From: MGIIb-O2 sp002494975
GTDB lineage: Archaea > Thermoplasmatota > Poseidoniia > Poseidoniales > Thalassarchaeaceae
Direction of reading: 5' to 3'
Assembly: GCA_028355015.1 (NCBI GenBank)
Contig: JAOMRN010000005.1
Coordinates: 20,906-84,905 of the forward strand
DNA length: 64,000 nt
Positions 8,918 to 17,708 of this stretch are shown piece by piece. Below the pieces are notes generated by a model. The model was not told the origin of the DNA, ran no database searches, and worked only from the letters and a program-made list of their open reading frames with translations. Position numbers and translations under genes: made by a program. Each line of letters begins with the position of its first letter. Position 1 is the first letter of the stretch.

Positions 8918-8977
8918 AAAAAATCTTCTAACTCTCTTAAGGGGTTCATTAAAATGGGTCGTTAAACACGGCTATAT

Positions 8978-9284
8978 GGGCTAGGGGGAGTGTTGACGTG
9001 CTCTATTTTTCACAAATCGTCAATAATGGTGACCCGAAGTCTGAGGGCGGCGTAAACGAGCCATCGATGACCCATTGGGCAACGTCGATACTTCGCCTCC
9101 AAGAGATGCAGGTTGGCATAACGAACTTCCGGAGGGAAATTCGAAGTGCCTTATACCCGGGAACCAGGTCAGGCGCGGAAGCGAGCAGCCCGACTGGGGA
9201 TGCTGGATGCCTTGGAATAGCGGAGTTGAGAAGTTCAATGATATATTATCGATGATGACGAGCGTCCACCGAAGACGTGCCCAC
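8978..9284 (+). ncRNA. ffs: Signal recognition particle RNA (7S, archaeal)
   Basis: About 307 nt. The helix 8 signature is clear at 9164-9198: CCAGGTCAGG, then a GCGCGGAAGCG apical part, then AGCAGCC. A helix 6-like hairpin with a GGAAA loop lies at 9123-9150. The 5' end GGGC (8978-8981) can pair with GCCC (9279-9282), closing the molecule as in archaeal SRP RNAs. A T-rich stretch (AATTTTTATT) follows. This region is G+C-richer than its surroundings, as expected for a structured RNA. Exact ends are estimated by pairing. A TATA-like TTCATTAAAAT lies about 27 nt upstream. The open frames inside it are not genes. Confidence 0.9.
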
Positions 9285-9766
9285 TAATTTTTATTCCGTG
9301 GTATACCCTTGAGATCGCCCATTTGGCACACAATTTCAAAGTGTTTTTCGGTAACTGGTTGTACTGATAACCTACTTCCTTTCATTAATAGTTTCATGCC
9401 GTCTAATGCAGGGTTATCTCTCATTTCTTGTAGAGGTATTATTCTGTTCATTCCTTCAATTGGCTTGATATTTACCATCATCCATCTTGGATTTTCAGGA
9501 GTAGCCTTCTCATCATAATAATTAGATGAAGGATCTTGAGCGGTATGGTCTGGATAACCTTCCTTGCATATTTCTGCTACACCTGCGACATGAGGTGGTT
9601 TAAAATTCGAATGATAGAATAGTACTAAATCACCTAATTTCATATCATCTCTCATCATATTTCTAGCTTGATAATTTCTCACTCCGTCCCAGTGTGTTTC
9701 ACCATCTTCAACTAGCATTTCCCACGGGTAAACATGTGGTTCACTCTTCATCAACCAGTAATTCAT
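9284..9766 (-). CDS. EVE domain protein
   Basis: About 160 aa, beginning MNYWLMKSEPHVYPW at ATG 9766; the upstream in-frame ATG at 9814 would add a tail that families lack. EVE domains belong to the PUA-like superfamily and are thought to bind modified bases in RNA or DNA. Family stretches include WDGVRNYQARNMMRD, GDLVLFYHSN and PRWMMVNIKP. Length and order are those of a single-domain EVE protein (thymocyte nuclear protein 1 type). Its stop codon touches the 3' end of the convergent SRP RNA. The target of the domain here is unknown. Confidence 0.9.
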   Translation of the reverse strand: MNYWLMKSEPHVYPWEMLVEDGETHWDGVRNYQARNMMRDDMKLGDLVLFYHSNFKPPHVAGVAEICKEGYPDHTAQDPSSNYYDEKATPENPRWMMVNIKPIEGMNRIIPLQEMRDNPALDGMKLLMKGSRLSVQPVTEKHFEIVCQMGDLKGIPRNKN

Positions 9767-9803
9767 GTTCCTACGGAGACCAACGAGTGAATGAAAGTTT
9801 TCG

Positions 9804-12746
9804 TCACCAAGCATCTTCTGCAGAGCCCATGATTAATGTTGCATCGATTGCATCCGCCTCATCTCTCTGAATTGCTCTTTTGAGGCCAGCAGTTTGAACC
9901 ATTCTAGATACTCCTCCAGTCAAATTAACATTCGCTTTAACCATTAATGAGTAAATTGCAGGCAATAATATTAGTGCAGAAATAGCCGCTATAATTAACA
10001 ATACAATTATCACCTTAATGAATGGTCCAATTGCTGGGATTGGTATACCCAATGCGCATAACATACCTGCTGAAGTAACCGTCGTAGCTTCGAACAAACT
10101 CATGCCTGTGCTGGCACATGCAGATTTTATTGCTTCTAGTGACCCGCCTAATTCCCGGACTCTGTTAGCTATATGTATTGAGAAATCCACCCCCACTCCT
10201 ACCAGTATTGATCCTATCATTACAGTAACTAGGGACATAGATACTCCCCAAGAATCCATTATTAGCCATTGCATTGCCACTGTAAAACCTACAGGTAGTG
10301 TGGTCAATAATGCATAGAAAATATCTCTAAATACAAGAGCTAAGACGATTACTGTGAAAAGCAGAGCATAAAATAATGACCTCCATTGCGATCCTACAAT
10401 TAAATCGTTAACTTCAATGGTGACAGATGCAACTCCGATAAGTTCAGGTTCTCCGTTGGTGCCTCCAAGTCCTGAATTAGCAGCGTGTTTGTTAACTAAA
10501 TAAGTAGCCTCTTCTGTACCTACAACATCCATGAATGGCATATCGATATATATTAGGCTACTCTCAAATTCTCCCGAGATAAATAATTCTCTCATTTCAA
10601 CAGTTAGACTCTCATAGAACACGTAGAGTAAGAAGTTTTGAGCCTGCTGTCCCCCTAGTTCCTGTGCATCTAAAGTGTCAAGAGTTCTCCAAAAGGACGC
10701 ATTTCCTGATTGTCCGTTATCGAATACTAAATGTCCTAGATCTTTGATTGATTGAGGTACACCAGGGGTTTCGTCAATTATATCGGCAATAGGAGCTCCC
10801 GAAACATTTACCGATACGGCTATCGCTTTCATCAAGAAAACTATGGATACTGCAGTAACTTTCTCAACTTCTGCACATTGCCGCTCGAGTTTTTCTATTT
10901 TTTCCAACCCACTATAAGGGTCTTGAACGGTCGGAGATAAAAAATCAGGACTCGCTAAGATGTCTTCTGATATTTTTAGAAAACCGGGCTGTCCTGATTC
11001 GAATTCATCACTGTATAGTTTCATCGCTTGCACCGCCTCTACATCCTTCGGGGCCATTTCTAACAAGTCAAGATTTGATTCGACTTGTTCTCTAGAATAT
11101 CCTGCAGAGATAATCATTGCTATCATAAATAATGCTAAAGTTACTTTAGTCCATTTAATAGGTATAGAAACAATTTTTACAAATACATCGGGTGGTGGAT
11201 GAGAAGGTTTCTTTAAATCTAATATTAATGTTAAATTAGGTACCATCAGCATCGTCATCACATATACTACAACAATACCAAATGCAAGAGATATACCTAC
11301 TGTTTGTATTGGTGCCATTGGAGTTAATGCTAAGGAAATAAAACCAATTATAGTTGTCATAGCAGACAAAAACACTGCTCTTCCGGTTGAGTTTAATGCC
11401 TCTTCTATTTTTTCTTCTGGTGTGCCTTTAGCTTCTGCGTAACGATTTGTTATGTGAAGCCCATATGATACACCTAGTGCAAGAACAATCGGTCCGACAA
11501 TAATTACAGTCATTGTAACTTCATAGTTGGTAAATCCTATGATACCCATTGTCAAGAAAACTGAACATAAAGTTGGCAGACCTGCGATTATTAAGACCTT
11601 AACTCCTTGAACAAGTCGAAACCTTCCTGTTTGTAATAAGTCGCAATGGAATAAGAATAAAGTTATGGCTACTAAGACGACACCAATTGGAAATACGTTC
11701 CAAAAGAGATTGAAAGATTCTTCAGTAACTGCGTTAGTGATAGGAGCGGGTCCGGTTAATGTCATGTTGAGGCCTAACTCTGACCAATATGTGTTCTCTG
11801 GATATGGTTTGTCTGATGATTCATTTATGACACTTTTTAGATTATCAATATTACTTTGAGTCAATTCAATGATTCCGGGGACATCCGCGTCACTTGAGAT
11901 TCCCATGATTATAACTGCCCGATTCCATTGAGGTACTCCAGAATCATTGAGATTCTGTTCCGCACCTTCTCCACCAACATCTCTGACTAGTTTATCTAAA
12001 GCATTTTGAGGCATTTCTCCTAATATCTGATCCACTCTGTTTTGTTCATCAGGTATAGCGTAGTTTCCTAAAATATCTTGCTGCTCATCAATTATTTCAT
12101 TAAACTGTTCAGCGAGTTCATCTTGGCCAAGTGCTGTTCCTAATCCTGAGGTAAATGCTTTGGCTACTCTGCCAGCACTAGAATTAACTTCTTTGATTAC
12201 AGCAGAAAGAGATAAAACATATATTATTTCATCATTTTCACCACCATCATTTCGATCGTAATTCATCGCATTTTCCATAGCATCTATCTGGTCTAGAATC
12301 GGGAGAAGGGAAATATTGTATTTATCTGACTCTACATAGATTATCATGACATTTGTTGTCCAATCTTCTTCTACTTCTTCTATTAAAACTGCTACTTGCG
12401 AACCATCAGGCAAGTAAACTTCTAAATCACCATTTACATTCATTGATGATTCTTCATTACAGATTGAATTTTGAAATTGCTCTCTACAATCTATAGCTCC
12501 TGAATGCAAAGTAAAGAAACCAGTAACAACTAAACATAAAACAACTGTTAAAACAGGTGCTTTAACTAAAGCCTGAGTACCAGTCATTCCCGACATAGAT
12601 CTTCTAATCTTATTTGGTGTCATTATCACTGTATCTTTTAAAGAATTTAAGTCAATATTTTTCATTGATTGTTTTATTGAAGAAGATGTATTCGCAAGAC
12701 TTCTAGACGTTTTTTTTCCAGATTTTTCATCACCTCCTGGAACCAT
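9804..12746 (-). CDS. RND superfamily transporter (MMPL/HAE3 type)
   Basis: 980 aa with the duplicated RND layout: an N-terminal anchor (about 62-82), a large extracellular loop, five to six membrane spans, a second anchor and loop, and a second bundle near the C terminus. The two MMPL/SSD bundles carry related motifs, LGVSYGLHITNRYAEAKG and GVGVDFSIHIANRVRELG, with acidic or polar residues in the helix that carries the proton path in the family. Such proteins export lipids, hopanoids or amphiphiles; the substrate here is unknown. The start ATG 12746 has a Ser/Lys-rich cytoplasmic N terminus. It is transcribed divergently from valS. Confidence 0.85.
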   Translation of the reverse strand: MVPGGDEKSGKKTSRSLANTSSSIKQSMKNIDLNSLKDTVIMTPNKIRRSMSGMTGTQALVKAPVLTVVLCLVVTGFFTLHSGAIDCREQFQNSICNEESSMNVNGDLEVYLPDGSQVAVLIEEVEEDWTTNVMIIYVESDKYNISLLPILDQIDAMENAMNYDRNDGGENDEIIYVLSLSAVIKEVNSSAGRVAKAFTSGLGTALGQDELAEQFNEIIDEQQDILGNYAIPDEQNRVDQILGEMPQNALDKLVRDVGGEGAEQNLNDSGVPQWNRAVIIMGISSDADVPGIIELTQSNIDNLKSVINESSDKPYPENTYWSELGLNMTLTGPAPITNAVTEESFNLFWNVFPIGVVLVAITLFLFHCDLLQTGRFRLVQGVKVLIIAGLPTLCSVFLTMGIIGFTNYEVTMTVIIVGPIVLALGVSYGLHITNRYAEAKGTPEEKIEEALNSTGRAVFLSAMTTIIGFISLALTPMAPIQTVGISLAFGIVVVYVMTMLMVPNLTLILDLKKPSHPPPDVFVKIVSIPIKWTKVTLALFMIAMIISAGYSREQVESNLDLLEMAPKDVEAVQAMKLYSDEFESGQPGFLKISEDILASPDFLSPTVQDPYSGLEKIEKLERQCAEVEKVTAVSIVFLMKAIAVSVNVSGAPIADIIDETPGVPQSIKDLGHLVFDNGQSGNASFWRTLDTLDAQELGGQQAQNFLLYVFYESLTVEMRELFISGEFESSLIYIDMPFMDVVGTEEATYLVNKHAANSGLGGTNGEPELIGVASVTIEVNDLIVGSQWRSLFYALLFTVIVLALVFRDIFYALLTTLPVGFTVAMQWLIMDSWGVSMSLVTVMIGSILVGVGVDFSIHIANRVRELGGSLEAIKSACASTGMSLFEATTVTSAGMLCALGIPIPAIGPFIKVIIVLLIIAAISALILLPAIYSLMVKANVNLTGGVSRMVQTAGLKRAIQRDEADAIDATLIMGSAEDAW

Positions 12747-12901
12747 AACACTACCCTCTCATGTATTCGTGGTCGAGGAAGGGACTTCAACCCAACGCTC
12801 TCCATCTCATTCTAAACCGTATTTCGTTCATATTGCTAACTCGGCAATAGTCAAGAATAAGTTACTGCGGGGTTAGTACATACCGCTCAGGTGTGATTGT
12901 C

Positions 12902-15367
12902 ATGGGTAAGCCGAAAATAACGGATAAAAGATGGTCAATAGACCTTGAAAAACGCATACAAGAGGAGCACTATGGCGAATCTTATAGTTCACGCTATTCA
13001 TTCAATCCAAATTCAGAAAAAGAAATTTTTGTGATAGATACTCCTCCTCCATATCCTAGTGGGACGTGGCATATTGGTGCTGTAGCACAATACAGTATGA
13101 TAGATGTGATTGCCCGCAGTCAGAGATTATTAGGGAAAGAGGTATATTTTCCATGGGGAGTAGATCGTAATGGAATAAACATTGAATTCACTGTAGAGAA
13201 AAAAACAGGGAAGAAAATGAGAACCTTTGAAAGGGGAGAATTCATTGATTTATGTAAAGAAACTATTGAAGAATATACTCAAGCAATGAGAGAGACCGCT
13301 TGCCGAGTAGGTTTGTCATGTTCTTTCGAGTCTGAATATCTTACCGATTCTCCTGAATACAGGGGCGTTACCCAATCAATATTTGTAGATTTATTTAAGA
13401 AGGGGAATATTATTGAAGATTTACGCCCTAACATTTACGACCCCGTCGAAGGTACTACAATTGCCGATGCCGAAGTGCAAAGAATATCTCGCCGAACTAA
13501 ACTTTGTGATATTCTTTGGAAAACTGAAGAGGGAGAGGAAGTAGTAATCACGACAACCCGTCCAGAATTAATTTGTGCATGTGGTATAGTATTGGTACAT
13601 CCCGAGGATAGCCGATATGCACATTTAGTTGGTAAAGAATTAATTTTACCTCTTCCTGTAAATGGACGAACTAAGAAAGTTCTTGTTTCATCCCATCATT
13701 CTGTGAAAATGGATTTTGGTTCAGGAGTTTTGATGGTATGTTCATTTGGCGACCAGAATGATGTTTCAGTCTTCAGAGAGTTTGGTCTTGAGCCATTTGT
13801 TGCAATTAATCTCAAAGGTGAGATGACTGATATATCTGGTCCTCTTTCTGGGCTTACAGTGTTAGATGCTAGGAAAAGAGCAATTGAAATTCTTGATGAT
13901 AGCGGTGTCTTATCTTCTATAATTGATCATGAACAAGAAATACCTGTTAGTGAAAGAGGGAATAATCCTGTGGAAATAATATTGCTTAAAGAGTGGTATG
14001 TTCGACAAACACATACGTTAGAACGTATGAACGAACTAATTTCTGAAATTAACTTCATACCCCCTAGAAACAAGCAATTCCTTGATGATTGGATGCAAAA
14101 TATATCCATTGATTGGCCGATTTCTAGAAGGCGTTGGTACCATACAGAAGTTCCAATTTGGTATAGTGAAGATGGAAATAAGGTCGTCGTACCACCTTCA
14201 GGAGGGTATGTGCAACCTTGGAGAGATTCTCCACCTTCTGGATCAGAAGTATTAGATCGTGTAACCCGGACAAAGTTAGGAAGTTATGATCAACTCTCGA
14301 ACGAGTTAGGGACACTAACTGGTGAAGAGAAAGTGTTTGATACTTGGATGGATTCTTCTAATTCTAACTTATTTGTATCGGGATACGGTAAGGATGAAGA
14401 ATTATTCAATAGAGCTTTCCCTACTGCTTTACGTCCTCAAGGTAAGGAAATTGTCAGAACATGGCTATACTACACATTGCTAAAAAGCACTCTTTTATTG
14501 GATAAACCTGGTTTTGCTAATATATGGATAGATGGACTAGGAATGGATCCATGGGGGCGTAAAATGTCTAAGTCTCTTGGTAACGGTATTGATGCTAATT
14601 CAGTATTAGAATGTGGTGCAGGTGGAAGGACTGGGTCATGGAAGATCAAAGGTTCAGACGGCAAGCAAGTAAATCTCAAAGCCAATAAAATTGGAAGTGA
14701 ATGTTTCCGTCTTTGGAAAGCCTGTGATGCTCAGGTAGGAGATGACTTCCATATCAACCCCGAAGAAATTGAAGCAAAATATTTTGGTATTTTAACAAAA
14801 ATATTCAATGTTGCTAGGTTTGCGAGTCAGTTTGATGTGCCATTAGATTTAGATACAGTTCCTTCTGATTTAGAACCAGAAGATAAATGGATTCTCTCAG
14901 AGTTTGGGCAAACTATGTCTAAAGTCGAAGAATCTTGGGAAAATGTAGATATCTATAATGCCGCTCAATCAATTAAGAATTTCAGTACTGGAGTTTTTCC
15001 AAGTCATTGGTTGGAGATGGTGAAGTCACGCTTGTATGATGGTGATGAAATCGCATCATGGACACTACACCGAATTGTTAGAGACATTCTAACCACTTTA
15101 AGTCCAATATGTCCATTTTTCACTCACTATCTTTCTACGACATTGTATGGCAATAGTTCTGTAGATGTCAGAGAATTCCCAGCAATTATCTCTAGTGACA
15201 AAGATCTTCTCAAATTAACTGATTCACTTATTGAATTTAATTCCGAAGTATGGAAAACAAAGAAAGATTCAGGAATATCCCTTAACACAGAAATATCTGA
15301 TATTATAATCCCTGAAGAATTAGAAGTATTAACTACTTCTCTCAATAGGATGCATAGGATAACTTAA
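12902..15367 (+). CDS. valS: Valyl-tRNA synthetase
   Basis: Class I aminoacyl-tRNA synthetase that charges tRNA-Val. The HIGH-like motif is PPYPSGTWHIGA near residue 56 and the KMSKS motif is RKMSKSLGNGI near 554. The editing domain contains TTRPELICACG and FGSGVLMVCSFGDQNDV, the latter being characteristic of archaeal ValS. About 821 aa from ATG 12902, chosen over the GTG at 12893 because CAGGTG precedes it at ribosome-binding distance. No long C-terminal coiled coil is seen, which is usual in archaeal forms. It converges on the following dehydrogenase with a 4-nt overlap. Confidence 0.9.
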   Translation: MGKPKITDKRWSIDLEKRIQEEHYGESYSSRYSFNPNSEKEIFVIDTPPPYPSGTWHIGAVAQYSMIDVIARSQRLLGKEVYFPWGVDRNGINIEFTVEKKTGKKMRTFERGEFIDLCKETIEEYTQAMRETACRVGLSCSFESEYLTDSPEYRGVTQSIFVDLFKKGNIIEDLRPNIYDPVEGTTIADAEVQRISRRTKLCDILWKTEEGEEVVITTTRPELICACGIVLVHPEDSRYAHLVGKELILPLPVNGRTKKVLVSSHHSVKMDFGSGVLMVCSFGDQNDVSVFREFGLEPFVAINLKGEMTDISGPLSGLTVLDARKRAIEILDDSGVLSSIIDHEQEIPVSERGNNPVEIILLKEWYVRQTHTLERMNELISEINFIPPRNKQFLDDWMQNISIDWPISRRRWYHTEVPIWYSEDGNKVVVPPSGGYVQPWRDSPPSGSEVLDRVTRTKLGSYDQLSNELGTLTGEEKVFDTWMDSSNSNLFVSGYGKDEELFNRAFPTALRPQGKEIVRTWLYYTLLKSTLLLDKPGFANIWIDGLGMDPWGRKMSKSLGNGIDANSVLECGAGGRTGSWKIKGSDGKQVNLKANKIGSECFRLWKACDAQVGDDFHINPEEIEAKYFGILTKIFNVARFASQFDVPLDLDTVPSDLEPEDKWILSEFGQTMSKVEESWENVDIYNAAQSIKNFSTGVFPSHWLEMVKSRLYDGDEIASWTLHRIVRDILTTLSPICPFFTHYLSTTLYGNSSVDVREFPAIISSDKDLLKLTDSLIEFNSEVWKTKKDSGISLNTEISDIIIPEELEVLTTSLNRMHRIT

Positions 15368-16341
15368 TTCAGAGCAGTCGAAGGTTTTTCCCCCTCTAAA
15401 TGTTCGATGATAAGTCCCGCCATTTCAATTCCAATTCTTTCTTGTGCTTCTTTAGTAGCAGCACCAATATGTGGTGTCCCATGAAAATTTTCATGCTTGA
15501 ACAATGGATTATTAATTGCAGGTTCGATTTCAAATACATCCAAAGCTACACTAGAAAGTTGTCCACTTTCTAGTCCTTCTAATGCAGCGTTTTCATCTAT
15601 GATTCCTCCTCTAGCGCAATTAATTAGGTGATTTCCACATTCTATTCCATCACTTCCTCTACCTGGCATTAAATTAATCCTTGAAGCATTGGCCAAATGA
15701 TAGGTTTCTTCTGTTAAGTTACAATGTATGGATATGTGTGTACACATCTTGAATACACTATCTACGTCTTTATACAAAACACAACCTTGTTTCCTCGCTA
15801 CTTCATCTGTTACATATGGGTCATATGCATGTAATTCCATACCTAATGCTCTGGCTGCAGCCCCAACACCCTGAGCAATTCTCCCATATCCTATTAATCC
15901 CAAGGATTTCCCAGAAAGTTCTGATCCAACTAGTTCTTTTTTAGCCCAAACACCATTTCTTAATTTCCGATCTGCTATTGCTATATTCCTACAGGAAGCG
16001 AGAAGGTGTGCTATTGTCATTTCAACTACACTTCTTGTCGACGCTCTAGGGGTATTACATACTGTGATATTATTTTCAGTTGCAATTTGAATATCGATAT
16101 TATCTACTCCAACTCCGGCTCTACCGATAAATGAAAGTCCCTTATTTCCATTTCTTGACGCTAAGATCACTTCTTCGGTCATTTTTGTCGCACTTCTAAT
16201 TACTACTGCATCAAAATCTAATAATACTCCGCCTAGTAATTCTTCCTTGGAATAATGTTGAATCACTACCTCGTGTCCTGAAGAAACTATCATTTCAACT
16301 GCTTTTTTGTCCATTCCATCTGTAACAGCGACTCTCGCCAT
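15364..16341 (-). CDS. D-3-phosphoglycerate dehydrogenase-like protein, short form
   Basis: 325 aa, D-isomer-specific 2-hydroxyacid dehydrogenase. It contains GRAGVGVDNIDI, the NAD-binding motif GLIGYGRIAQGVG (about 148-160), NCARGGIIDE with the substrate-binding Arg, and GTPHIGAAT with the catalytic His near 290. Closest in type to SerA, which starts serine synthesis, but the regulatory ACT/ASB domains of long SerA are absent. Other hydroxyacid substrates cannot be excluded. It starts at ATG 16341, divergent from sodN with about 100 nt between. Confidence 0.85.
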   Translation of the reverse strand: MARVAVTDGMDKKAVEMIVSSGHEVVIQHYSKEELLGGVLLDFDAVVIRSATKMTEEVILASRNGNKGLSFIGRAGVGVDNIDIQIATENNITVCNTPRASTRSVVEMTIAHLLASCRNIAIADRKLRNGVWAKKELVGSELSGKSLGLIGYGRIAQGVGAAARALGMELHAYDPYVTDEVARKQGCVLYKDVDSVFKMCTHISIHCNLTEETYHLANASRINLMPGRGSDGIECGNHLINCARGGIIDENAALEGLESGQLSSVALDVFEIEPAINNPLFKHENFHGTPHIGAATKEAQERIGIEMAGLIIEHLEGEKPSTALN

Positions 16342-16444
16342 AACTCTTCTAGTATAACTTACTCAATCAATATTACTAATGTAAATCATCAACCTTAGTA
16401 TTCATAATCCGGTACCCGATGCGCTTACACAGAGGTAAGGTATT

Positions 16445-16909
16445 ATGACTGATAAAGGAATAAATAATGATGAGATATTAACAATAGAAGCAAGTGCACA
16501 TTGTGATGGTCCATGTGGGGTATATGATCCTGCTAGCGCTCGAGTAGCCGCTGAAGCAGTACAATCAATGACTAAGAAAATGATGGCATTAGAGGTTCCA
16601 GATACTCAATCTGAGCAATTTGTGGGATATCTGAACACTATGTCGCGCTATGCAGCAATCAAAGAAGAAGAAGCACAGAAATGTAAAGATGAATTATTAG
16701 TTCTATGGACTGATTTCTTCAAGCCACAACATCTTGATTCTATACCTGAACTTCATGATACTTTCTGGCAAGCAGCAAAATTATGTTCTGCATGTAAAGT
16801 AGAAGTTTCAGTTCAACACGCGCAAGAATTAATGGATGCTGTAGAATCTATTCACAATATGTTCTGGACGGCAAAAGGCCGTGAAGTACCATGGATTCGC
16901 GCTTCTTAG
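16445..16909 (+). CDS. sodN: Nickel superoxide dismutase precursor
   Basis: Ni-dependent SOD that removes superoxide in the cytoplasm. The nickel hook HCDGPCGVYDP begins at residue 19; His19, Cys20 and Cys24 are the ligands after cleavage following Ala18. The 18-residue propeptide MTDKGINNDEILTIEASA must be removed for the new N-terminal His to bind Ni. The rest is the four-helix bundle typical of the family; 154 aa is normal. AGAGGTAAGG precedes the ATG. The stop overlaps the start of the maturation peptidase gene by 19 nt, so the pair is translationally linked. A NikR-like gene follows on the other strand. Confidence 0.95.
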   Translation: MTDKGINNDEILTIEASAHCDGPCGVYDPASARVAAEAVQSMTKKMMALEVPDTQSEQFVGYLNTMSRYAAIKEEEAQKCKDELLVLWTDFFKPQHLDSIPELHDTFWQAAKLCSACKVEVSVQHAQELMDAVESIHNMFWTAKGREVPWIRAS

Positions 16910-17187
16910 ATATCAGAGTCAAAGGCGACTCAATGTGGCCCACTCTAGAAGATGGAAGTGTGGTGCGTTTTGAGAGAATTAGTGGTACAGCACTACAGAT
17001 TAATCAAATAGTTCTTTGTAATCATCCATTGAGAGCGAAATTTTTAGTAATCAAAAGAATTTCATCAATTGATGATAAAACAGCCTTCTTAGTGGGGGAT
17101 AACCCCGATCCTACAGCTTCAGAAGATAGTCATAATTTCGGTAGAGTCGAAATTAAAAATATTTTAGCATGTATGATTGAAAATTAA
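16891..17187 (+). CDS. sodX: Ni-SOD maturation signal peptidase (S26 family)
   Basis: 98 aa, single-domain S26 peptidase of the nickel-type SOD maturation class, expected to cut the SodN propeptide. The catalytic serine lies in VKGDSMWPTLEDG (Ser14) and the base lysine in FLVIKRISS. The C-terminal GDNPDPTASEDSHNFG block is typical. It lacks the membrane anchor of secretory signal peptidases, which fits a cytoplasmic substrate. It begins inside the end of sodN in another frame. Cleavage of SodN is family knowledge, not shown here. Confidence 0.9.
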   Translation: MDSRFLDIRVKGDSMWPTLEDGSVVRFERISGTALQINQIVLCNHPLRAKFLVIKRISSIDDKTAFLVGDNPDPTASEDSHNFGRVEIKNILACMIEN

Positions 17188-17189
17188 TT

Positions 17190-17621
17190 TTAGCAACAGC
17201 CTTCATCTCTCATCGGTGCTGAAACAAATGTGATTTTATTTACATTAGCAGTATTTTGTAATTGCTCAACTATCTTGCGGAATTCCAATGCAGCCCCCAT
17301 TCCTTGAATAATATCTACGCATGTGTGACTATGTTTTAGGCAACTATGGTTGTATGAACTTATTTCTAATGCATGAGAATGTCTAATGTCCATCAGTTTG
17401 TTTTCAACACCGTGTTGATGTTGATAGTAGATAACCAAATGCCCTTCAACGATTTCATCGTCTTTCATATTATTTAATTCACCTCTTTGTTGTATCTCAG
17501 AAAAATAAAGTGAGGCGTCACGAATAAATCTACTTCTATTTTGATAACCTGATTTTTTAATAATTCCATCAAGATCATTAGCGAAATTTTTGTCAGCACT
17601 AAAGGTTATAATTTGGCTCAT
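17190..17621 (-). CDS. nikR: NikR-like nickel-responsive regulator
   Basis: 143 aa. The N-terminal ribbon-helix-helix reads ITFSADKNFANDLDGIIKKSGYQNRSRFIRDA. The C-terminal ACT-like sensor carries the His/Cys cluster: QHQHG, then RHSHALEI, then HSCLKHSHTC, in the order of the NikR nickel site (His, His-x-His, Cys). A C-terminal EGCC is an unusual extra metal-binding candidate. It converges with sodX (2 nt apart) and diverges from the metal-binding protein gene at 17709; a 9-bp dyad lies between them. Its targets may be nickel uptake and perhaps sodN; this is inference. Confidence 0.85.
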   Translation of the reverse strand: MSQIITFSADKNFANDLDGIIKKSGYQNRSRFIRDASLYFSEIQQRGELNNMKDDEIVEGHLVIYYQHQHGVENKLMDIRHSHALEISSYNHSCLKHSHTCVDIIQGMGAALEFRKIVEQLQNTANVNKITFVSAPMRDEGCC

Positions 17622-17640
17622 AAATATTCGTGCGACTAGT

Positions 17641-17676
17641 TGTTAATAATAATTTCTAAATGAGTATTTATTAACA
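17641..17676. promoter_or_regulatory. Candidate NikR operator between nikR and metal importer
   Basis: TGTTAATAA (17641-17649) and its perfect reverse complement TTATTAACA (17668-17676) are separated by 18 nt, in the 87-nt divergent region. Long-spaced dyads are typical of NikR tetramer sites. The AT-rich background makes chance matches easier, so the call is moderate. No similar dyad was seen in front of sodN. Confidence 0.45.
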
Positions 17677-17708
17677 TTCATTATATAATTAATAGTCAGC
17701 GCAACCCC

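Noticed and set aside
8998..9287. Three open frames of 70-85 codons on both strands
   Set aside because: They lie inside the SRP RNA, which has clear helix 8 sequence and closing ends; the frames have no protein-like features.
9767..9814. Longer start for the EVE protein
   Set aside because: The added residues overlap the RND gene end and precede the conserved family start MNYWLMKSEP.
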